Assembly: GCA_026874595.1 (NCBI GenBank) | Contig: CM049306.1 | Span: 47,124,019-47,188,018, forward strand | Reading direction: 5' to 3' | From: Sipunculus nudus | Taxonomy: Eukaryota > Annelida > Sipuncula > Golfingiida > Sipunculidae | Length of the DNA stretch: 64,000 nt | Shown here: positions 45,515 through 60,140 of the stretch, piece by piece | Position numbering within the stretch: the stretch's first letter is position 1 | Layout of the letters: the number at the start of each line of letters is the position of its first letter | The notes under the pieces: model-generated | Databases searched by the model: none | What the model saw: the letters and a program-made list of their open reading frames with translations, nothing else | What the model was told of the DNA's origin: nothing | Made by a program: the position numbers and the translations under genes

Positions 45515-46139
45515 GACGGCCCTGAAATTTCAGGACGTTGAGATTTATAAGGACTCGTAAGGGGGTTTGCGAAAGTAAGGACTTTTTTGGTAACATATCT
45601 TTCATACAGCTGAAAATAGCATGTTCAAATCAGACATTTTGCGAAATAGTTTCAAAATCTACCGGATAGTTTAGCAGGAATTCAGGATGCATATCTTTGT
45701 AGGTTTATTCATCATGTCTATCAGATGTGATTGTTTGATGATACCTTCAATGGTCAGTAAAATAAATGATCATGATGTTGACATATCTTGTTATATGTTA
45801 TTACGTATTTTCATTTTCTTACGCTTTAAGGCCACTTTCCAAAACGCGCGAAAACGCTCGCTTTTCCAGCTCGCTGAAAAAGCGCTTAATTTACCTCAAA
45901 ATTTGCGTAGGAACACCCGAAAGGTTGAGCTGACAGCCTTTGGCGATAATATCAGCAGTTGTCCCCATGTAACGGTACGTCCTGTAATTTCAGTACTTAT
46001 ATTTCCAGTACGTCCATGTTAGCAAGTGGCATTAGTATAAGAACTTGTGTCGATTTTACAGTGCGTCCTTTAATTTTGGTACGTACCGTTTCCCAGTGCG
46101 TCTTGAATTTTTAACACGTCCTGAAATATTAGGGCCGTC
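45515..46139. mobile_element. Inverted-repeat element, GACGGCCCT ends
   Basis: The left end GACGGCCCTGAAATTTCAGGACGTTGA and the complement of the right end GACGGCCCTAATATTTCAGGACGTGTTAA align over about 27 bp. Inside the right half, GTACGTCC and GTGCGTCCT-type motifs repeat at short intervals. No transposase. A 111-codon frame (45687-46022) spans it but has no recognisable domain. No clear target duplication, so the superfamily is unknown. Confidence 0.6.
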
Positions 46140-46738
46140 CCTAACCTGGTACATGCAATACAAAATTAAAAATTGACGGTTAATTTCCTAAGCAGATTTG
46201 CTTTATAACTCATAAGACGAAAAAAATCCAAATTCAGGAAAATCCATATTCTCAAGTGTAATTATGTCAGCTGTTATTTTCAAAGAAAGTCTATTTACTA
46301 TTGATTATGATTCTCAGGTATTTCGCGCATCAGAGCGGAAGCTGACATGGCACACCAGACTGTGAATGCTTTCATTGAAACCAGGCGTCCATTCAAATAG
46401 AGATATTCCTTTGATCAGACATCAGTTGTCTAGACAAACGGCTCCTAATAACTATTAGATAAAACTACACCTTTCATATTCAAAGACTTGCTTATGGAAA
46501 TTGAACAAATTTGGACACGGCTGTTTACTTTACTCAGAATGGACTAGATATTAAAATTGTTGGTTTTTGTTTATTCCTCGTTTTCTATAAAATAGGACTG
46601 ATCAGTAATAGGACTCTGCCAGACCTGTGTCCGCAATCGTGGGTCAGTTAAACATACCTAATGTTGTCATCATCATGAGATATATGATAGTCTCATTGTC
46701 ATCATTGTTATTAAATTGCTCAGGGCATAGGAACGGTG

Positions 46739-46777
<39 letters not shown>

Positions 46778-46950
46778 ATATATGAAATTTTAAATACCCG
46801 TCCAAAGGAAATGTTGAAGTGAAAAACAATATTTGAATAAAGATTAATTTTGTCTTAATGACACATCAGAGCTCTAAATTTGGTGCAATCAGTTTCAGTT
46901 CTACCGGGAAAAAAACCGCTACCATGTTAGGTTTGTTTTATGATATTTTA
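46140..46950. other. Unannotated, with (GA)n microsatellite
   Basis: A GA repeat at 46742-46776 is the only feature seen. Confidence 0.6.
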
Positions 46951-47272
46951 GCGGAGGTAACGCCTCTATTATGGTAAAAAAATATTAAACTACTCTTAAT
47001 CTAAGTCTGTATATCTGTAGAAATAGCTTGTAGAATATACCAACCATGCGTGTCATTGGTGTATAATCCTCCTTTTTAGTGGGCCATAACACCGAGAAAT
47101 TCCCCCAAAAAAGTCGAACTCGTTTTTGAATGATACACGGCGGTAGGGTATAGAACACAAACTTCAAGACTCCAGAGCGTTTACCTTCGATTTGGCTATT
47201 CTCAGCGATTCTCGGCTGAGAAACGAATTCAAGATTTCCAAGTTTTCAGTCCTGGGCCCAGCCCTAGACCGT
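46951..47272 (-). mobile_element. Old, diverged copy of the SINE at 21764
   Basis: Plus-strand landmarks align in order with the younger copy: GGAGGTAACGCCTC (3' hairpin), CTG(C/T)AGAAAT, TGGG(T/C)CATA(C/A)CACCGAG, GA(A/T)..ACACGGC(C/G)GT(T/A)GG, CTCGGCTGAGA, AGTCCTG. The tRNA-like head is degraded, and neither poly-A tail nor target duplication is recognisable. Confidence 0.65.
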
Positions 47273-47587
47273 GGAAACTGGTAAACAAGTTTTTTTTTCT
47301 CCTGATAGAACAAAGAATAAGACCCATTTCCCAAATGATCGATTGTTTCTCGAATGCAGTATGACGGACATCCTGAAGCATGTCAAAACATATCAGCAGG
47401 TTCTTCTGGAGGTTGTTCAGCTGCCATCTATAGGTGGAACAAACACGACCAAAGTGCTATGACTTGGTAATAACTTTTCCGCTATATATAAGAAAAAGAA
47501 AACAATATTGCAGTATAGGAACCGTGAAACTATAAAATATTTGTGTTGAGTTTGAAATCTAATAACTTTGGCGACCCACGGCATACA

Positions 47588-47630
<43 letters not shown>
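47588..47630. repeat. (CT)n(CA)n compound microsatellite
   Basis: CT run to about 47606, then CA run. Confidence 0.95.
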
Positions 47631-49962
47631 ACCACATAAGCACAAACACTTTGAGTATTAAGTATTGATGTAACCGACCTGAGAAATGCCCCAAGAAATA
47701 TATTACAAATGCTAAATATGGAGGAAATTCTATCTACATGCTAATAGGAATCAGGATTTTTGATCGTTAACAACGTTATGTGCCCTAGCGTATGACTTAA
47801 AAGGTTCTCTTAAGGAGAGCCCAGATATCTATCAAATCTCATAAGCTTATATTCGGCAGCACTGCAGTTAACATACTGAGTTTGTAGAAGTTTGAATAAG
47901 TAGGTCCAATGGCAAAGCCTATAATGGTTAAAAGATGGATTTCTAATACCTCTCTGCTAGAGATAAAACAGATTAGCACAAAGGAAATTTAATATATACT
48001 ATCCTTCCATTACTGCGAGTATCTGAAGAAATATATAAGGCCACACAACAAAAAAGAATTGATCCTTCGGGCGCAGCCCCTATTTTTATGCGGATCGTTG
48101 AAGAGAATGGAGAACTGAAGAAAAAAGAACTTGTGAAAGTCTTCGAATCACGAAACCTTAAAAGTGTTAATAAAGTCAGCCTGGAAAATGGAGTATTTGT
48201 TTCGATATGCATAATTTATTCTTCCTTCTAGTTACCCCAATTATATATATCCCTCGACCGATGAGGGTTCAAATTCTACAAATAGGGAAAAATACCCTCT
48301 CACTTTTTTCTACGGTGTTGTCCAAAATGCCTGTGCTTTTACGGCTGTTATCTTCATCAGAGTTCCAATGGTTTATCGTGGAATTCTTCTCCACAAAGAG
48401 ATGAGTCTTACACAGAGGATTCATGAGGATTCAGTAACACGAAACAGAAAAATCTAAAACTTTTTAGAATCAAACCTTTTGAGGTTTTGTACTCAGCCTA
48501 CCTTTGATGAGTCTCAGATTAAAATTTGATCTCATGCACATTTTCCATTTTTTCAAATGAAAGAAAATGACTGCAAAAAATATGTCGATAAAAACGCCGT
48601 TTGTTAACTGACGGCGTGGATCCACAGGCATCTAGGATTTGATCATTGCTTTCTAAACTATGCATAATTATTAAAGTTTTTTTACATTTACTGGTCACTT
48701 ATTAACTGGCAATATGTAAGATCCTAGAAACGCAAAGAAAATATCCTCGGTGTTCGAATAGTTCAAAAAGATAATTTATTATAGCTTATTTAAATTCTGT
48801 ATTCTCCAATATGATGGTTGGCTCTGTTGGTTAAATTTATATTCTTAGTCAGCTACAAGGAAAGGACTGATTACATTTATCCATTTCTGAAGGTTCATTT
48901 TTGCATGCAGACGTATCTGTCATTTGTTGTTTTACAGCTTATTTGTCAAGATCCATTTTCTGCCGTGAGAGCTACTGTCTTTTTTTTGTCTTTCAATCAG
49001 TTTTATAACTAATCATAAGGACATTGTAGAATATCTCAGAAAAATGTGGCTTAAAGTTAATGAACTCAGAAATATCTAAATCAATTATGCTGAATTTGAA
49101 TAGGGTGATGTGATATTAAAAAGTGGAGGTATACTTAATAAGGTTTTATATTATGTTTTTTTACCACTCAACTGGGAACGGCAGTCTCTCTGATGAATGT
49201 CGTTGTTTTGTGATATATAATACAAAACCAGTCCAATTGGCTGCGTGGATTTAAAATAAGAAACACCATTCCAAACTATATCTTTTGCTTATACTGCAGG
49301 TACCTTAGATTTTGCAGACTGAATTTCATTGAGTTCATTTCAGGCAATACATTTATTTGGTGTATTTAATGCCTTTGGGAATGAGTGATTGTATCGTTCA
49401 TGTAAAAATGGAAATAATCCCTAATAAAAATGTAGGTATCAGAATTAAAAAAAGTTATATATAAACATTAAATAATATGAAGGTCTTAAATACTGTATAT
49501 AGAAATAATACTCAGCCTATCACCATCATCTGTTCCACAACATGGCCGCGAAATTTAAGTATTATTAATCGCGTCATTATGTAGAATATGACCGCACAGA
49601 TTGACATTAGAGACCATGTGCCATGGGCCTTGTTTAAATTGGGGACAGATGGACATGTTTCCTTCACTTTCTTAGGGGTGAAAAAAACTTTTTGTCTCCT
49701 TTATATCTGGGGGAATAGAACAGTTTTTGACATAACGTATATAGTAATTTTCAAGATACATCTATCCTCCAGTTTATAATTTCTTCATATTTTCCTCAAT
49801 AATGCCAACAGCTGTTTTATATGTAACATTGCTCAATTTAACTTTTACTGTGACATTTTTACTGGCAGTTTTTAATTACACAATTACTAAATCTCTTGAG
49901 CTATTTATAATTACCAATACCAACAAAGATGACTCTGGGTTATAAAATCGGCCAGGTATGGA

Positions 49963-49963
<1 letters not shown>
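47631..49963. other. No feature recognised
   Basis: AT-rich; scattered frames shorter than 80 codons on both strands, none with a motif. Confidence 0.5.
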
Positions 49964-50006
<43 letters not shown>

Positions 50007-50044
50007 AATATATATTTCTGTGTGCGTGTGTGTATATATATATT
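49964..50044. repeat. (TA)n microsatellite with GT-rich tail
   Basis: TA repeats to about 50016, then GTGTGCGTGTGTGTATATATAT. Confidence 0.9.
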
Positions 50045-52575
50045 TGTGTCTCAATACCTGCGAAAGTTCTCAAAGGATTTTGATATTTTGCGCGACAAAG
50101 GAAAAACTTTATAATTGGACGAATCGGTAAAATTATAATGCGAACTATATTCGGATCCAGTCCTCCCCTTTTGCCTGCTGTCCCTTTTTACCATACAACA
50201 TCTACAAAATATATCGATCCGAACAAAACTTAAATAACTTTTTTACATAGAGTTACCTATTAAATCATGTTTTCGAAATCGATTGAGATCTTTTTCAGTT
50301 GTATTGTGGACGAGAGAGGTATTGTCATCGAGTTTAGAATGACATAGTCATGGTGATGTCGTTTTCAAGGTTAATTATCATGATCGAGGTTAATTGAAAC
50401 ATGAGGTGAATATCAGTGAGGTCAAAATAATATATCGTGATTGGATTCCAGTCTCACTGACAACCAGTATGCTGGTCGAAGACTTTAATGTCAGAGGGCC
50501 GGAATGGCGCTAGTCTAGACATTGCAGCTACAGTGTTGATCATTCTGACCAACACCCTCTTCCTTTCTGCTTGGGCCTTGCCGGTGGTTAGCTTTTGAGG
50601 CTTTAGCGATTGCTCTTAATTCTGTAAGTCGAGGGAGTAAACATTTTTTTAGGAGGGGGACTGGATAAGGATACAGGTGTTCAGAACTATGCCACCTGTG
50701 AGTGCTTCGACCCTTATCTTCATATGTATAAGCGAATACATGTATAACAACTGAGGGTCCTTAGGCAGAACAGGCTTCAAGAATAAAATAAGACTGCATA
50801 ATAACAGATGATAATTCAGGTCAAATTTCAGCGTAAAAAATGGTGTTCAAGTATAAAAATGAAGTCAGCAGCCCTGGAAACCTCCATTCTGTGTTCCTTG
50901 CAGCTTTATTGACGTGTGTCTGTCTTGAAAGAGGAATCAGCTGTCACAGACCGAAAACGGATCACCTGATAACTGTTATTTTCTTAGGTCGTTTATTAAA
51001 ACCCCCCTTAGGACCGACTCACCGCTTGTCATCCATCTGAGCAGGTTGCGTGTGAATTCGGAATGCGAATCATATGTCCTCTTTCCGCTGTTCGTTGAGC
51101 TAAAAAACCTAGCGGCATGAAAGACGATAAATATGACGCCACCCAGGCAATGTGACTTTTAGATCAAAAAGTTAAAATGAATATTTATATTCCTGCAAGC
51201 TATTCTGAACAGAAAGAGGAACTCCCGGGTCACTTTTCCTGATATTCACAAAAGCATCGTGAGCATGCTGATGCAGCGGAAGTATTTAAAACTTATCATG
51301 GAATACTTAAACATTTCAGAATTTTGAGCGCCTATCTACCAATTCAGGAAAATGATAAAAATGTATTTAATATAATAATAATACATCAGTGATACATACA
51401 CTAAGACCAGACACACACAAACACAAAATTACTGATCAAAGTATTCGACCGACCATTCAGTTACACGTTGATTTTTTTTTTTTGTTTTGGAAAAGAGGAC
51501 CGGGTCCTATGTAATGTTCTAATTTTGGCTCTTTTGTGATTTCTAAAAAAAACTTGAAAAATGGATAAAAATTTGCATTCATCAGGTGTACCATTACAAG
51601 AACTGAAAAGTTTCTGACAAGCTAGTAGATTTCCACTTGTTCTGTTTCGACCAGAATATTAAAGAGAGAAATCCCTCCATATCAAATTATTTGAGTGCGT
51701 ATAACAATTGATTTTTCTGGTTTCAACAATAGAAAGATGAAAGTATATTTGTGACTTTGTGCGAAATACATTTTTAGGAGCAAGGTCTGGAAATATATAT
51801 TAGTGTACTATTCCAAAAGTTGCCACGTGTTAGTTTTTTATATGATTTTCTATGGGTTTAAGTCCACGGGTAACCACTTAGTGAATATAAATTCAACTCG
51901 TTTTTTTTTCCTAATTATGCAAATTTATTACTTACACATTTTGAAAACTTTTTATATAATACTACCATAAAATAACAAAAAATATTCAAGTATACTCATT
52001 TTCAATTTAACATAAAAAAAATGTTAGACAGACAATAGCGCACAGTTTTTGGTCATCTAAAGAGCAAAATGCCTCCCTATGTCCCGTTGTTTGCAGCAAA
52101 TACAAAATTGTGCCTGACATGATATTCTGTCACTTTAAAAAGGTATATTGAAACATAGATGGAATATATTCTGATGGAATCAGAGTATAAAATATCTACA
52201 TTGCAATATATTTTACATTATATGCATTGCAATATTTATTGTATTAATATATGTTCTTTGTCTCAACTTAGTACCATGCACGTCAACTCAATACAACAGC
52301 AGTAAACACGGCAACACGGACGTCAACCCAATGCCACGGCTGTCAACTCAACACTTTGACAAGGAAGATTATGTTCGGGTCCTTATAACTTCTAATAATT
52401 ATGCAAGATTGACCCAAAGAAAATAGAAAATACACATGTGAATATTTATTCCAAATCTAATCAGAATAACAGTAGTGGTTTTGACATTAGGTAGCGTTGG
52501 AGTGTAACGATAGACAATGGAAAAATGAGGTTTTCCCTTCATATAGGTTAAGCGGTTTCAAAACATGCCAGATTA
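50045..52575. other. No feature recognised
   Basis: AT-rich sequence; nothing supported. Confidence 0.5.
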
Positions 52576-52623
52576 ACGGACGGACTAGGGGACGGCACAG
52601 ACAGGCGGACGAACGGACGGACA
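52576..52623. repeat. GGAC-type degenerate microsatellite
   Basis: CGGACGGAC...GGCGGACGAACGGACGGACAG resembles, in complement, the GTCC microsatellite of the Helentron-like elements. No hairpin end is preserved beside it, so it may be a relic. Confidence 0.6.
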
Positions 52624-54529
52624 GAGGCACGGCGGGCTGCCTACGGAACAAAGGACCAACGCTATATAGCTCTGTTGACATATAGTCAGCTAACTAATTA
52701 GGCACTGCGGAGAGAATATAAATAAGTTGTTCATTGGTAACTGGATAGGAAAGGTAAGTTCCTCCCGGCGAGTTTTGGGTTAGATGGTATTTTATGGTAG
52801 CAAAGGATGACTCTTCATTGCATCCCGCTTCTTGTCACGTTGTAATGTATCGTATTACAAAAAGAAGTAATACCAAGCGCCCGTAGCTTACAACATTATA
52901 CAGGCTGCGAGTTTAAGGACTTTTTTCCGCTATGATATTTTCATGGAAATTAATGAGTGTAACCATAACCAAGGACATGATGACCTCAGACACCCACGCA
53001 CTATTCAGCCTTTTTTAAACAGAATCGAGGAATACCTCACATACCTCATTCGCGCCCCTGTTGATCACCTCCGAAAAGAGGCTATGTTTTTATCCGAGAC
53101 TGTTTATTTGTTGTTAATGTAATAATTTAAAATCGACCATACGGATTTCAAGGTAAGGGACAAAGACCGCGGTGTTGATTTAGGAGACATGCGATTTACT
53201 TGAAAACATACAAACAAATCAGAAACCTTTATTCTAAGGAATGCAAGCCTCCGCCAGGTCAGGGTCCCTCTGGTGGGATGCTCCAAAAACATTTGCATTC
53301 ATTTATTCGGCCCATATTCCAAGGTTCATTCGTGCATGAGGAAATCTACATTTGTGAATAAATTTTGATAACGTTCCTATATCGGATCATGTACCGGGTC
53401 CACAACAAAATCTTATCGATTCTTCATTTGTCATTTCAAAAAATGCCCTGAAATTTCATAAGATTCCTTTGACTCATGACTGCATGAGGTATGTTGTCAA
53501 CAAACACACACACAAATCAATGGCGGAGGCAAAGAGCAGACATTGGGAAAACAAAACCTCTTCGGACGAGAATAATAACCAGAGAAATAATAACGTATAG
53601 GGACTGGCCGTAAGACAGACGTACAAGTGTCAACACATAAACCTGGTCCCATGCTGTTTTCGACTCCTTGTCGCGACTACATTGCTGTTCCGACATGGGT
53701 ATGCAGGTGTAGTTTATTTTAGAACCACTTATTAGACACCATTTCCAGGCGGGTTTGAGGCCCTCTTACATAAGACGCCAGTTCTTGCTCTGTTTCTCAA
53801 AAATCGATTGCCCTACTACCTTTATTCCTCCACGGTCTCTATAAAACATTTTCTGTCTGCCAAAGTTGACGCATCAAACAAGTTTTGGCCGATTATGTAA
53901 CTCGGAAATACCATCAAAATTCTGACCAGAAAATGATCGTTTTGCCCGATTCTATGCTTCACATTTTGTGGGTTCGAGATTTGTCGCTTTTCCGTTGGTT
54001 ATATCTTTATTCATTGTGGGGCATTGGTTAAGAAATGAGAGGCTTCTTATTTAACATTGCAATATGGCAATTCCATTTTCGGCAAAATTAAGAAAATTTT
54101 CCCTCTGTTGCGAGTCGGTAGGTCCAGATTTTTTAAACGAACTCATTAAGTTTTATCTGAGAAAGTACTATTGTTACATTGAGACATTAGCTCATAGAGA
54201 ATATAAAAAGAAAGAAAAATATATAGAAAAAGATATTTCTTGAAAACACATGGATCCTTCAAAATAAGAGACAATTGTATTTACGTCACTCAATTTTGAC
54301 ATGTTCTGAGTACAAACAGGTATATTTAGTCTACTACTTTCCACATATCCGTGAGAAGTTTTGAAAGTACTTTTAATCTGTAAAGTTCACTTGATATAAT
54401 TCTGCTACTTACGAGTCAAATGTGTTGTTATTGAAATTTGTGTGCAACTGTCAAAATTAAGTTTCAAGTATTAACAAGCCATTAGTGTACCGTACACAGC
54501 CGTACAATACAGTACGAAATAATATAGAG
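52624..54529. other. No feature recognised
   Basis: No repeat partner or coding signature found. Confidence 0.5.
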
Positions 54530-54620
54530 CAGAGGCGGATTTTTCAGCATGGGGGGCTAGAATCAGAAACTGGTTTAAATTTTATACAGATAAAGTGCAA
54601 ATTATAATATATATAAATAT

Positions 54621-54669
<49 letters not shown>

Positions 54670-56310
54670 AGTTAAAAAATGGGCAATGATTGGACGAAAC
54701 GTAAATGAAGACTCAAAAGTCAAAATTTCATATTATGATTATTGGTAATTTTATTTGAAAATATATTTCGGAAGTACTTGCAAACTCGCTCATCCGTTGC
54801 ATACTCCTGTACAATGCTTGAAAGGCAGGAAATACTAAATAAATTACAAAAAGCATAACAGCTAAATAATTTGGCGCAATATATAAAAAAGAAGCAACAT
54901 TTTCTTAATTAAGATAACCTCCAGTATGTGTTATAAATGCAGGCTTGATGGAATATATTAATCTGTAAAAACACGCATGCATGTATATATCTTATGACAG
55001 CTGCTCTTTAGTTGGGTAAAATTATACAAAATACCAGTGCATTAACATGAACAAAAAAAAAATCACATCATGACCCTTTTATACGAAAGGACGTATTTTT
55101 TTGCAAATTTGCATATAGCTTCATACTATTCGCATATTTTAAGAACTTGAGTGGGGATGGGAGCAGTTATATTGTTATATACCCAACCCAATAGCCTACA
55201 TATCCCCTTTCAATTGTCATTTGTGATCATATCAAAGGAGTGGAAAATTAGAACCGAGCAAATGCACGCAAGGACTCATCTATAAGCATTCCTCTATTAT
55301 ATCAAAACCAAGTTTACCCATTCATAAAATAAATGCAAAAGTAAACATTCACAAGTAAAAAGCAACATTGAATTATGTAAATATTAATGTAAGGCCATTA
55401 TAATTAGTTATTTACTCGAACTACTCTGCTGAATTTCAAGTTGATTTTACTCATTAGAGATTATTTTGAATAACCAGTAGCTTGAATTACTCTTCCCTGT
55501 GTGCGGTTACTATACTAAGAGCTTATCAGCTTACGGTAAATTTGATTTCCTGATGTATTATAAAGCATTTGTTATCTAGTATATATTTATGCACCATCGA
55601 TAACTGCATTGCTGATCGATAAGAAATATTAATAAATTAATGCTGTGGGTATAATATTCAATTTTCCTGTCACATTTTGAAAGTTGTTCTTTTCACCATA
55701 TACGTCCAACAAAGTGTTCGACTACGAAAATTATAACGGATATATACAGCCCAAATCTTAGTCATTAATCATTTACATGTTTTTAATGACGAGCCAGCAC
55801 GTTTTCAGAGCTTACTTCTGCAATCATAAAAAAGACCATGCATATACATACACTGTTTACTGTGTTTTAATTGAACGATGATACAATATCATTCAGTTCA
55901 AATCGATCAAGAGTGCATGTACTTCCCAAAACAAGGCCAATTGAAAAAATGTTGTTCAAGATGTCGAAGCCTGAAGCAGCTGCAACATTCTACGTGAACG
56001 GCGTAGAATTATTTGGATAGAAATATTAATGTCTGCATCCATCATGGGTATTCCAATTTATTCTTCTAAAATATAAATAGAAATGGGCATTGCACAGACA
56101 CACGCTTTCAGGTCCATTTTTTTCAGTTTTTTGTTGTTGTTGAATTGGTCGTTTGTTTAATGCTATATGGCAATTATAAATAAAATAATGCAAATGACAT
56201 AAGGGCATAACGCATAGATATTCATAATTCTCTGATAAAAAGGCCTGTAACAGTGGTTAGGGGGGGGGGGGGCTTCAGCCCCCAAAGCTCCCCCTCTGGA
56301 CCCGCCACTG
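54530..56310. mobile_element. 1.8-kb DNA element related to the poly-G MITEs
   Basis: Starts CAGAGGCGGATTTTTCAGCATGGGGGGCTAGAA; the complement of its end is CAGTGGCGGGTCCAGAGGGGGAGC...GGGGGCTGAAG. It is flanked by an exact 5-bp duplication TAGAG (54525-54529 and 56311-56315). The interior is AT-rich, with a (TA)n tract at 54606-54667, and has no transposase. The ends and duplication length match 6705-6929 and 23335-23552, making this the longest and best-delimited member here. Confidence 0.75.
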
Positions 56311-56315
56311 TAGAG

Positions 56316-59300
56316 TAAGACACAGTGTTAGCAGACATGGTTCAACGGGGCTGTGCAGTTCCAAACATTCCCTATCCATACGTTTCCTTCCAATCAGCTC
56401 TGATTTCGAACGAGCACGGTCACAGTGGTGCTGCTCTGAGATCCTACCTCCTTATCTGAGCTACACTTGGCGGGGGTGATGGGAACACTTGAGTGTAGTG
56501 GTCTTCAAGTGCCGATGTGTTTCTCCAAGCTTAGCCGAACCGTTCAAACCTCAAAGCACTTCTACACCAAGGTTTCATGTGTACAACCACTCTGTGGTGA
56601 CATCAATATGTTATATTTGGCTTGGTCTCTTGGGTTCCGTGGCCCGTTTACATCACCTTTATGCCTTGGCTGTAATCCAATAACTCAGGTGTCTGATCCA
56701 AGTTTGCCCAACCGTTCAGAGTGAGTTTTATTTGTCTCCAGCCCCACATTCGTTGACATAATACAGATACCATTCCCGTTTTTGTCAGCTTTCCTTTGTT
56801 AGGCTGCCTGCTCTATACCTGGATCTCGATCCTGTTTCTACCTCAAAGACAATTTTTTATAAATCAACATGTGTTTTTACCATCTTAGTTCCATGCCATG
56901 GTGCATCACACGTTAAATAAATATAGCGAAACGCAGAGGGATGACGTTTATTTTTTTTTTTTTTCGTTTTTACGATCAGAATACGGACGAGACAGAAAGG
57001 CGTTTGAATTTAGCAGTAAAGCAGTAAATCAGGGCCGGCCGTTATCACAATAAACCAAAAAAACACTTAATAAATTAAGATGGTCCCACGGTATACAAAC
57101 TGATTGATAGCTCTTGCTAGGCAGACACTTTAAATTTTCTGTCCTATTACACAATTTTCTATAAATCATGACCAAAAAATGAGCTTTCGGTTCACTTCAC
57201 TTTAGGTGGCTCTACTCTGTCATGTGAACTAATTGTTCGCTAGCGTATTTTTCTTTCATTTTCTTGTATACGTTCCATGTGATTTTACCAACGCCAGGAT
57301 TAACTATACCTGGTTGTAGAGTTATATTACATATTGAAGTGGAAGAGAAGTATCATTTTCCAAATTAAGCCAAATTATTTTTTTTTTGCGGAGTTACAAG
57401 AAATAAAACTTATTCCAGACTGGAACAACAATAACTGAAAAACATATTTCCTAGCCATAAAGGAATACATCTTTTTACTGTCTGTTTTTTCTCTGTCAAT
57501 TCTTTGGTTGCTAGATCACATATCATGGTAAAGATAAGGCTAAATGGAAATGGCTAGATAATGCGTATGCGGAAACTATATACCCTATTATTACGTACAT
57601 TTGCTCACTTTAAATTCCAGCTGATTCCTAATTGTATGGAAAGCGCATGCGTAGTAACCATGCATCACAGGGCTTCATAAATGCCGAACCAGAACGGGAA
57701 TTCCGCTTTCTCTTGAACCTCTTTCTGATGATACAGACATGGTAATCTCGGTGTCCTGGGTCCCTTTTTGCAGAGGCGTAAGACCGAAAGCCGCATTGAT
57801 AAAAACAGATATGCATGCCTGTCCGTACTATAGTTGTCTCCCCAGTTGTCTCAATATAGTTTAATAGTTCAATAATAATATTGTTATCAGCGGTGGATGG
57901 GGGGAGGGGGGAGGGGGGAGGGAGGACAGTTGTTTTCAGGTTATCGCGACTGTCGAAGCTTTGTACCGACTGATAGGGTTTGGAAGGTTTGTCCCAGGGC
58001 CTACTGCGGTGTAGTAATTCTTTAATTTGTTAATCAAAATTTAAGCAATATTGAAGCAATTTGAGAATTAAATAGAAGAATACTACCGCCTCAGAGTCCA
58101 TCAAGTAGTAAAAGTGTTTTCCTTAAATCATTTCCCTAATCGATACAACCTGCATGGTGCTTTATAGCGTTTAATGAGTGAGTAACACATTCATTAAACG
58201 GGGGGAATTATATTATATCATATATTCAGACATTTTATTCAATTTTGAAACACTGAATTTGATTGATATTAGACGAAATTTGCGACACTGTGACACATTT
58301 TCTTACCAATTCGTATTTTTTTCTAATTGCAGTTATATAGAGCCCATATTTAATGACAAAAATACACTAATTTAATAAGATTTTAATTCAGCATGGCGAC
58401 TTCTTTTATCTGTTACACCATCTGCACGCCTAATACGTGCATATTAAACATGATTCCTAAAGTCAATACTGGTATTTATCGTTATTCTGCAAGCCATATA
58501 TCCGCAATTTGTTCCTATGTACCAATTTCGAGAAGCGAGAGTGCATTGTCTCGGGGCGCCCTATTGGGTTAATTTGCATAGAGAGGGTTCCTCACATTGA
58601 CAAAGAAGGGATTTCCAAGAGAAAAAGCTAACCCAATTAGTGGGCTACGGACTAGCCAAACGGAAAGCGACTGCTTGGTCATGTGATAGCTTATGCCTCC
58701 TTCACGTCGCATCCCCGACCGTCACATCGGATAAACTAATTGGTCCATCGACAACATGCCCAGAGAGCAGTCACGGAATTTTTTCATTTCCCACCCTGAC
58801 CCTCACACCACCAGCAGTTTGTTAGGCAGCAGGTTTTCCGTCTTAAGAAATATATTGTGTATACATCAGTTTTTGCTTCAGATTTTGTACCCACTACATT
58901 TTACACAACGATGTATATCTGGCATATTGTAAAATGATTGTTGTCCTGTACCTAGTTTGTAATAGCGACGTATATTTTGGTTTTATTCTATAAACGTGAG
59001 ACGTGTCATAAGGCCCTACCATTTGCTGATTATGTCAGTGATTGGGCTAATTTCACTTGTTATTTAATGTTACATCATAAGAAACGATGATTTTTCTGTA
59101 TGAATGAGTTGAATAAAGGCGCCAATTTTGAGTCAAAATTTTTCTCACAACCCCTGCACCAATTGGGAGCTCTTCATCCCTGGTACTCCCTCTTCATATA
59201 TATGAAAGGGCATCTCTGAGAAAAATAATCTTAACTTAAACTTCGTCTTGTGATAACACCGTCTTCTTTAACATGTTCTTTAATATGCTCTCTAATTTCA

Positions 59301-60140
59301 TATTTCCCTGGGAGAGCTCCATCGGTACGGAAGCATAACGGGACTGGTTGTGTTGACTTTTCATTTTAACCTTTCTTAGCGTTTATCATGATTTTTATCT
59401 TTCCGTTACTTTTTTCGTTCGTTAGGAAGTTCGAACTCTGCGATATAAATTCCACATAATATACTAAGAATTATTACACCAACACTGACGTTCAATTTCG
59501 ATTATATGTGTTAACAGATTATGTTTGTTTCTGTATTCGTTTCGTTCGCCTTTTGTAGTCAGCTTTCGTTCATGATAATCTGTGTACATCTTGACAAGTA
59601 AAAGGATGGAGTCACTGTTTTTTTTAATTTTGGTCTTCAGGAAAATTAAGATTATCATGATCAGAAATCATGTAATGATGCCGGAAGCCGGGCGTGGGAG
59701 CCTGAACATTAATAACACTGATATTGGCAGATCCTCCCTGGATCGACACTCGCCTGACTATGGCGTTCTTTTGTGTTGTGACAGAGAACTCCCTGTTAAT
59801 TGAACAGATCTTTTACTCTCCTTTAGCGAAATGTCCTCGAAAACCATCATAAAAACCTCACGAGATATAATAAATTATTCACCACCTTGTTATAAACCAG
59901 GTGATAATTCAAAAACTGAGCCTCGGTCAAAGTGAATTGGAGGACATCTTTTAGTGAGACTGTGGGCGGTCATTTAATGACATTGCTTCAAAGCGTGATT
60001 TATTAACATTAGCTCGGTAAGTCGGACTAATGACAAAATACACTATATTTATATTCTTTAATTTAACTGCCAGTGAATGATAGTAGTAAAGAATTATATA
60101 AATCACGAGTGTTTACTATTTAGTATGAGTGCGAGTTATG
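56316..60140. other. No confident feature
   Basis: Includes a GC-richer, non-repetitive patch at about 58500-58830 with an ATTTGCAT octamer (58572-58579), and a GCGCATGCG motif near 57645 that resembles an NRF-1 site. Either could be regulatory, but nothing in the sequence alone proves it. A purine-rich GGGGGAGG tract lies near 57898. Confidence 0.4.
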
